Shown here piece after piece: positions 6,591 to 10,508 of a stretch of DNA of 10,508 bases. The notes under the pieces were generated by a model. The model searched no databases, had not been told where the DNA came from, and saw only the letters and a list, made by a program, of their open reading frames with translations. The stretch spans positions 1 to 10,508 of the forward strand of contig JALUTL010000278.1 of assembly GCA_027016475.1 (NCBI GenBank), given 5' to 3'. The DNA comes from Candidatus Heimdallarchaeota archaeon (GTDB taxonomy: Archaea; Asgardarchaeota; Heimdallarchaeia; Heimdallarchaeales; Kariarchaeaceae). The position numbers and the translations under genes are program-made. Every line of letters starts with the position of its first letter. Positions within the stretch are counted from its first letter, which is position 1.

Positions 6591-6598
6591 TTTTAAAT
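6591..6598 (+). promoter_or_regulatory. TATA box of tatA
   Basis: TTTTAAAT lies about 45 bases before the tatA ATG. It is followed by TGG, forming the 10-mer TTTAAATTGG shared with the L30e promoter. Predicted initiation near 6620 leaves a leader of about 18 bases that includes AAAGGTGA. Confidence 0.5.
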
Positions 6599-6624
6599 TG
6601 GCAACCGCATATTATTTAGACCTA

Positions 6625-6632
6625 AAAGGTGA
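6625..6632 (+). promoter_or_regulatory. Ribosome-binding site that decides the tatA start
   Basis: AAAGGTGA ends 5 bases before the ATG at 6638. The GTG within it (6629) is in frame and could be called as a start, but it is the ribosome-binding site; TatA then begins M-A-L-G-P-Q-E-L, as the family does. Confidence 0.65.
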
Positions 6633-6637
6633 ATATA

Positions 6638-6925
6638 ATGGCTCTTGGTCCGCAAGAACTTCTTGTAATATTCGGATTGGCTTTGCTCCTGTTTGGCCCC
6701 CAAAAAATCCCCCAATTCGCTCAGGCTTTGGGGCAAGCACATGCAAAATATCGCCAGGGACTCAATCAGGTGTCCAAATCAATCACTGAAGGGACTGGCT
6801 CCGATACAGATCCGGCATTGACACCTGAAGAACAGGAAATTATCAGGGCAGCCAAGGCAAAAGGCATTCCCACAGAACACAGATCCATTGAGGCAATTGC
6901 CCAAGATCTGCTTAATTCATCATGA
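6638..6925 (+). CDS. tatA: Sec-independent translocase protein TatA
   Basis: This is the pore-forming component of the twin-arginine pathway, which exports folded proteins. At 95 residues it is the usual length. The N-terminus (MALGPQELLVIFGLALLLFGPQ) gives the short transmembrane helix (about 5-19) ending in the conserved F-G hinge, with G-P after L. An amphipathic helix follows (KIPQFAQALGQAHAKYRQGL, about 23-42), then a polar tail. A C-terminal segment (about 63-93, from P-E-E-Q to Q-D-L-L) looks like a small helical SAP-like motif. No second TatA/B copy is seen, as expected for archaea with TatA and TatC only. The start is set by the AAAGGTGA site. tatC follows after 72 bases on the same strand. 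Confidence 0.92.
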   Translation: MALGPQELLVIFGLALLLFGPQKIPQFAQALGQAHAKYRQGLNQVSKSITEGTGSDTDPALTPEEQEIIRAAKAKGIPTEHRSIEAIAQDLLNSS

Positions 6926-6986
6926 ATTGACAACTTCTTCAACACTTACCAACTAACTGAAACTTTATTTTCAAAATGTGTCTTAT

Positions 6987-6991
6987 GTGAT
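6987..6991 (+). promoter_or_regulatory. Ribosome-binding site of tatC
   Basis: GTGAT, matching the end of the archaeal consensus, lies 6 bases before the ATG at 6998. A TATA-like CTTTATTT at 6963-6970 could also drive tatC separately from tatA. Confidence 0.4.
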
Positions 6992-6997
6992 TGAGCA

Positions 6998-8038
6998 ATG
7001 CCTGACAAACAAAAAGATGAATATGTCCCAAGATGGATGGTCGAAGGGCAGGCAACTGCCCGTGCCTTAAGCGAGGAAATAACTAGGACTGCCCGTCCAG
7101 GAGAGGCTTTGCCAAGCTTTGTTGAAGAGTTCATCAAGGAAAGCAAAAAGCCTGACCCTCTTTTTGGCATGACAACTCCGTCTTTGGACATTTCTACTCC
7201 TTCCTTGGACTTGAAATATGATGGAGGGCCCCTTCCACTTCAGGATCATTTGATTGAGCTGTGGGGGCGACTGAGGAAGGTTGCAAAAGTGGTTTTTTTG
7301 ATGACTCTATTCATTATGGTGATTCCCGGACTGAACGAGGAGGGTGATTTAGCAATCGACCCATATAGTCCTGCTGTCCTTGCTTTGCTCAACAACATCA
7401 TTTCCTACGGGCTTGATTCTTTGAGGGAAGGCGGGGATGTCACAGTTTACATTGGAACTCCAATTGCCCCGATAACACTTTACATCAATTTGGCCATTTC
7501 AATTGCAATTCTCCTTTCTTTACCCCTTACCGTCCATGAATTGTACGAATACATTAGACCTGGACTAACAGAAAAGGAAGATCAGGTGCTGAAACAGATA
7601 TTTGCCGCGAGTATCGTCCTTTTTGTGATGGGAGCTGTCATCTCTTTTACGACAATAATACCTGTTACACTTCGTATTCTTTCCCTTGCTTCCACCTTTG
7701 TTGATGGTGTACAGCCTTGGTTCGATTTGCAGGCGGTTCTGAACATTCTCATTTGGGGAACTGTGGGTGCAGGAATTCTTTATATGTCTCCAATGGTTCT
7801 TGTCGCTCTAGTTCAACTGGATCTTCTTCCCGCTGAAGAGATTTACACTCGCCGTCGTGAAATGATTTTCGGAGTGTTTTTCCTTGCTGCCATAGTTACT
7901 CCCGATCCAACATTGGTGAGCATGGTTATTCTTTCTTTGCCCATGCTCATTGTTATTGAAGGAGTCGTTTACTGGACTCTGAAAATAGAAGGCAAAAGAT
8001 ATCTAGATCAATATGGGAAGATCACACTGAATGTGTAA
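6998..8038 (+). CDS. tatC: Sec-independent translocase protein TatC with N-terminal extension
   Basis: TatC is the membrane receptor that recognises twin-arginine signal peptides and recruits TatA. At 346 residues it exceeds the usual 240-270. The core starts near residue 80 with the family motif D-H-L-I-E-L. Six membrane segments can be placed at about 97-112, 157-182, 200-222, 245-273, 287-301 and 305-325, with the late TPDP motif (301-304). Glu87 and Glu194 align with E. coli Glu15 and Glu103, the signal-peptide-binding residues. The position of E. coli Arg17 is Trp89 here, a departure from the common H-L-x-E-L-R. Residues 1-79 are a polar, presumably cytosolic extension with two copies of TPSLD(I/L); I know no function for it. 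The first external loop (about 113-156) is also long. It follows tatA on the same strand and likely forms one functional unit with it. Confidence 0.93.
   Translation: MPDKQKDEYVPRWMVEGQATARALSEEITRTARPGEALPSFVEEFIKESKKPDPLFGMTTPSLDISTPSLDLKYDGGPLPLQDHLIELWGRLRKVAKVVFLMTLFIMVIPGLNEEGDLAIDPYSPAVLALLNNIISYGLDSLREGGDVTVYIGTPIAPITLYINLAISIAILLSLPLTVHELYEYIRPGLTEKEDQVLKQIFAASIVLFVMGAVISFTTIIPVTLRILSLASTFVDGVQPWFDLQAVLNILIWGTVGAGILYMSPMVLVALVQLDLLPAEEIYTRRREMIFGVFFLAAIVTPDPTLVSMVILSLPMLIVIEGVVYWTLKIEGKRYLDQYGKITLNV
7175..7213 (+). repeat. Two-copy seven-residue repeat in the TatC extension
   Basis: Two 21-base units encode T-P-S-L-D-I-S and T-P-S-L-D-L-K (residues 60-73; the given span ends at the second Leu codon). 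The DNA copies differ at several positions, so the duplication is not recent or has been kept for its protein sequence. The repeat lies in the cytosolic N-terminal extension and may be a short linear docking motif (inference). Confidence 0.5.
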
Positions 8039-8095
8039 ACTAATCCCTTGTTCTAAGAGTAAGTTTTTCATAAGACATTTCCAAACCACATTTGA

Positions 8096-9358
8096 ATGAT
8101 CGTTACTGGGCGTTTGGTCTATTGGCATCTCATTTTGACCATTTATGTTCTTTTGTTTCCTTTGCTTCACCAATTTTTTGGGAAAACATCAGTTAAAGTC
8201 ATAGAATTGCGCACCTATGTCATATATACTATTGCATTTATTGTGCTGGAATTGGCATATTTGGTCTTTGGGCTTGGTTTTTCAGAGTTTCAGACATTCA
8301 TGCTGATCGGAATGTATTTTTTCCATTATCAGGTTTACCGTTCATTGTCATTGGTTGCAATATCCCCTCCTATGGATCTTCCCTCACTCGATACAAATGT
8401 CCTTGCCAAGCTTAAGAAATCTTTGCATGGAACTTCAATAGAGGATGATGATCTCCAATTTCAACTGAGCAACATGTATCGAATGAAGTTCGTCATCAGC
8501 GGCTTTTCACAGAATGATCGAACTTTTTTCCAAGTGGTGGCCTTTCCCACTGTTTTGATAACTGCCATTCACTTTTTGACAATAGCCGTTTCAACTTTTT
8601 CTCTGAACAAGGACGACTTAAATGATCCATTGGTCTCCCTGTCTTTTCTCAACAACACAGTGGTTAATGTTGTCAACATTACGATTCTGGCGATTGTCGC
8701 ATCTTTTATACTGCTTGTGATAGAAAGAAATGCTGCATTTTCATACGCCTTGGAATTACCTCTGCTGTACCGAAAAATATTGAAAAAAGAATCCCTTGAA
8801 AAAGTTTGGCAACAGCCGACAACTCCTCAACCAGAATCTGAAGCATCTGAATTGGAAAAAGCTCGGGAACGTGCCCGGGAAATTCTGAATGCACGACAAT
8901 CCGACATTCTCTTCCGAAAAAGAGACGAACTGAAGAACAAGGTTGATGACATCTTTGCAACTGAGGAGAACAAGATTGGCTTGGATCCTGAAACGTTGGA
9001 AAAAGTTCGTCTTTACAACGCAGTCAAGAGGATTTTGATTTCAACTCCGCCTTGGAGCACCGCGACTCTCCAAAACATTGCTGAATTGGCAGGTGGAAAT
9101 GAAGAAGAGGTGGAATTGATCATTGCAAACCTCGTTGAAAAGGCTGAAGTTCCCGGAATTTATGACATTTGGCAACAGCAATATAGCGGGACTCCTTATT
9201 CCCAATGGTTTGCCAATGAAATCTATAAGAAAATACGGAATAACCAAACCTCCATACGAAAGCTTACGGTTCACCCTGACGGATCTGCTGATATATCACT
9301 TGAAGAAAAAAGTGAAAATCTCAACGAACCTGTTTTTGAATCAAACAACGATTCTTAA
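8096..9358 (+). CDS. Membrane protein with C-terminal winged-helix (PCI-like) domain
   Basis: I do not recognise this as a named family. The 420 residues divide into a membrane part and a cytosolic part. Hydrophobic segments lie at about 8-28, 41-62, 66-85, 146-169 and 188-209, so there are four or five membrane helices. A Pro-rich linker follows (about 240-248), then a charged helix, probably coiled coil (252-290). Residues 303-365 have a helix-helix-helix-wing pattern: L-Y-N-A-V-K-R-I-L, then TLQNIAELAGGNEEEVELI (324-342), then G-I-Y-D-I-W. This resembles the winged helix at the end of PCI domains. A tail rich in charge and Asn follows. It starts 57 bases after tatC without a clear ribosome-binding site, so it may be leaderless or translated in the tatC transcript. 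A short T-run (9386-9390) after the stop could end the unit. The PCI likeness is by eye; an MCM/ArsR-type winged helix is also possible. Confidence 0.75.
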   Translation: MIVTGRLVYWHLILTIYVLLFPLLHQFFGKTSVKVIELRTYVIYTIAFIVLELAYLVFGLGFSEFQTFMLIGMYFFHYQVYRSLSLVAISPPMDLPSLDTNVLAKLKKSLHGTSIEDDDLQFQLSNMYRMKFVISGFSQNDRTFFQVVAFPTVLITAIHFLTIAVSTFSLNKDDLNDPLVSLSFLNNTVVNVVNITILAIVASFILLVIERNAAFSYALELPLLYRKILKKESLEKVWQQPTTPQPESEASELEKARERAREILNARQSDILFRKRDELKNKVDDIFATEENKIGLDPETLEKVRLYNAVKRILISTPPWSTATLQNIAELAGGNEEEVELIIANLVEKAEVPGIYDIWQQQYSGTPYSQWFANEIYKKIRNNQTSIRKLTVHPDGSADISLEEKSENLNEPVFESNNDS

Positions 9359-9411
9359 AGAGACAAAGTTTAGTTGTTTCTTGGCTTTTTAATGGAAGAC
9401 CAATCGATGAC

Positions 9412-9427
9412 TATAAAGATATATAAT
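9412..9427 (+). promoter_or_regulatory. Promoter of the DOMON-like gene
   Basis: TATAAAGATATATAAT contains two overlapping TATA elements (TATAAAG and TATATAAT). The second is centred about 46 bases before the GTG at 9470, so transcription should begin near 9449 and leave a short leader with the GGTGG site. This places the alternative ATG at 9392 upstream of the promoter and so argues against it. Confidence 0.55.
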
Positions 9428-9455
9428 TTTTCCTTGACCTATGACCAACTTTTTG

Positions 9456-9462
9456 AAGGTGG
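9456..9462 (+). promoter_or_regulatory. Ribosome-binding site that selects a GTG start
   Basis: AAGGTGG, the same 7-mer used by hsp20, ends 7 bases before the GTG at 9470. It supports that GTG over the in-frame ATG at 9392. Confidence 0.6.
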
Positions 9463-9469
9463 ATATAGC

Positions 9470-10508
9470 GTGAGACAGAGACAATTATTTGCAATCTCAT
9501 TTGCCGTCCTGCTTTCCATGTTTCTTCTGCTTCAAGTTGGAAACACAAGCTCCAACTTACAGATGAATCAAGAGCAAACGGAAAATTACTTTATGTATAG
9601 CCAAGCGATTGACATGAGTGAACTAGACGGAACAATTGATCCAAATGAATATCCTGAGACAATAAGCATAACTTCTGTCGGAGGTGTTCACTTTGCTGAT
9701 GTTTCTTTTGTTCATAATGGAACCCATGTCAAAATTGGGCTTCGAGGCATAGGCATGAAAGGATGGATGGGCTTCGGATGGGGTGAAAACGGTATGTTGA
9801 ACTCAACCCTCTTTACTTCAGGATACAATCCTGCCTCATCGCAATTGGTCAGTCCAGCTGTTTGGAAGGGTATAGGAAATGAATTCCCCAGCTTTCTGCA
9901 AGATTATGGGGAAAATATGGCTGGCTCTGAGGACAATGAAGGAACTACCTTGGAAATGATTGTTCCGTTCAAATTTACAGGCTCCAATAATGCCACTCAT
10001 TATACCCTTTCAATCAATGGAACATTCGGCTTCATTGTGGCAGGCCATGCAACAAGTGATACGTTGGTCTATCATACCTATCACTCTCAAAGAAACCTTC
10101 GTGTGAAAATTCTGCCGTCATCAGTCTCTCCTCCTCAAAAGGTGACCATTAATCAGTTTACGGCAACACAGATTGAAGGAGAGCTTTACCATCTAGAGGT
10201 CAACACCAATGCTCCAGCAGGCACAACAGTTTACTTCTTCATGGAAGCCGTTTTCGGAAAATACTTGTTGGGAACAAATCAAACTTTGGCTGACGGATCT
10301 GCAAACCTCAATGTAAATATGAGTTTGTCAACCTTTGAAGAAGCACGTTTGGTGGCGGAAATCAAACCGTCTGAAGGTTTGACCGGTGCAAAAAGCACTG
10401 AAATTACAATCACAGGACTTCATGAAGAATTTGAGGAGATCTATGTTGAAAAAATCAAGGCTGATCCCGAATTTGACAACACAAAATATTTTGTCATAAA
10501 TCCAGACT
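9470..10508 (+). CDS. Secreted DOMON-like protein, C-terminus beyond window
   Basis: The frame is open from the GTG to the window end (346 codons seen). The start is chosen from the AAGGTGG site, the promoter position and the resulting signal sequence: M-R-Q-R-Q followed by a hydrophobic stretch (about 6-23). It lacks a twin-arginine motif, so export is more likely by Sec than by the neighbouring Tat genes. Residues about 68-206 resemble a DOMON fold: paired strands, GWMGFGWGENGM (98-109), D-N-E-G-T-T (155-160) and H-A-T-S-D-T-L-V-Y-H (193-202). DOMON domains bind haem or sugars outside the cell; Met96, Met100 or Met109 with His202 or His205 could be haem ligands, but this is inference. A second beta-rich, Ig-like segment follows (about 225-315). 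Seven N-x-S/T sites suggest glycosylation at the cell surface. The C-terminus, which might hold a membrane anchor or cytochrome domain, is not visible. An ATG at 9392 would add 26 residues. Confidence 0.7.
   Translation, partial: MRQRQLFAISFAVLLSMFLLLQVGNTSSNLQMNQEQTENYFMYSQAIDMSELDGTIDPNEYPETISITSVGGVHFADVSFVHNGTHVKIGLRGIGMKGWMGFGWGENGMLNSTLFTSGYNPASSQLVSPAVWKGIGNEFPSFLQDYGENMAGSEDNEGTTLEMIVPFKFTGSNNATHYTLSINGTFGFIVAGHATSDTLVYHTYHSQRNLRVKILPSSVSPPQKVTINQFTATQIEGELYHLEVNTNAPAGTTVYFFMEAVFGKYLLGTNQTLADGSANLNVNMSLSTFEEARLVAEIKPSEGLTGAKSTEITITGLHEEFEEIYVEKIKADPEFDNTKYFVINPD

Noticed and set aside
6422..6637. tRNA or other RNA gene in the hsp20-tatA gap
   Set aside because: No T-loop GTTC-A motif or cloverleaf-like arms are visible; promoter and operator elements explain the region better.
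9392..9469. ATG at 9392 as the start of the DOMON-like protein
   Set aside because: It lies upstream of the TATA elements, has no ribosome-binding site, and would bury the signal peptide behind 26 residues; the GTG at 9470 fits all three.

Overview
This window is archaeal chromosomal DNA. It carries an A-type ATP synthase catalytic subunit, an archaeal/eukaryotic-type ribosomal protein L30e, a two-ring Cdc48/VAT AAA+ ATPase and a minimal TatA/TatC pair. The upstream regions also look archaeal: TATA-type elements such as TTTAAAT and TATATAAT lie about 45-65 bases before start codons, and purine-rich Shine-Dalgarno sequences (GGTGA, GGTGG, GGAGG) sit just upstream of several starts. Moderate base composition, an acyl-CoA dehydrogenase and a secreted DOMON-like protein suggest a mesophilic or moderately thermophilic archaeon with respiratory or fatty-acid metabolism. 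An Asgard (Heimdall-like) or Nitrososphaeria-like lineage would fit, but I cannot settle this from the sequence alone.

Layout. Bases 1-221 hold a T-tract-rich terminator-like stretch and then the atpA leader. atpA (222-1997, +) is followed by a short-chain-type acyl-CoA dehydrogenase (2059-3198, +) instead of the atpB usually expected. The L30e gene (3269-3577, +) ends tail-to-tail with cdc48 (3568-5718, -), and the two share 10 bp. Upstream of cdc48 on the same strand is a small heat-shock protein gene (5789-6421, -), giving a proteostasis pair. A 216-bp divergent regulatory region (6422-6637) separates hsp20 from tatA (6638-6925, +) and tatC (6998-8038, +). Next is a 420-residue membrane protein with a cytosolic C-terminal winged-helix-like domain (8096-9358, +). 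Last is a secreted DOMON-like protein that starts at a GTG (9470) and runs off the right edge.

How the genes relate. The minus-strand pair holds and unfolds damaged proteins: the sHSP binds clients, and Cdc48 unfolds or delivers them, possibly to the 20S proteasome through a penultimate-Tyr tail. The right half concerns the membrane and export: TatA/TatC form a complete minimal twin-arginine translocase, followed by a membrane wHTH-like protein and an exported putative haem- or ligand-binding protein whose signal peptide is Sec-like, not Tat-like. The left half is core metabolism and translation.

The least explained parts are the membrane protein with a PCI-like winged helix beside tatC, the TatC N-terminal extension, and the operator-like repeats between hsp20 and tatA. 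No tRNA, rRNA, CRISPR array, insertion sequence or intein was seen, and no gene-free stretch exceeds 300 bases.
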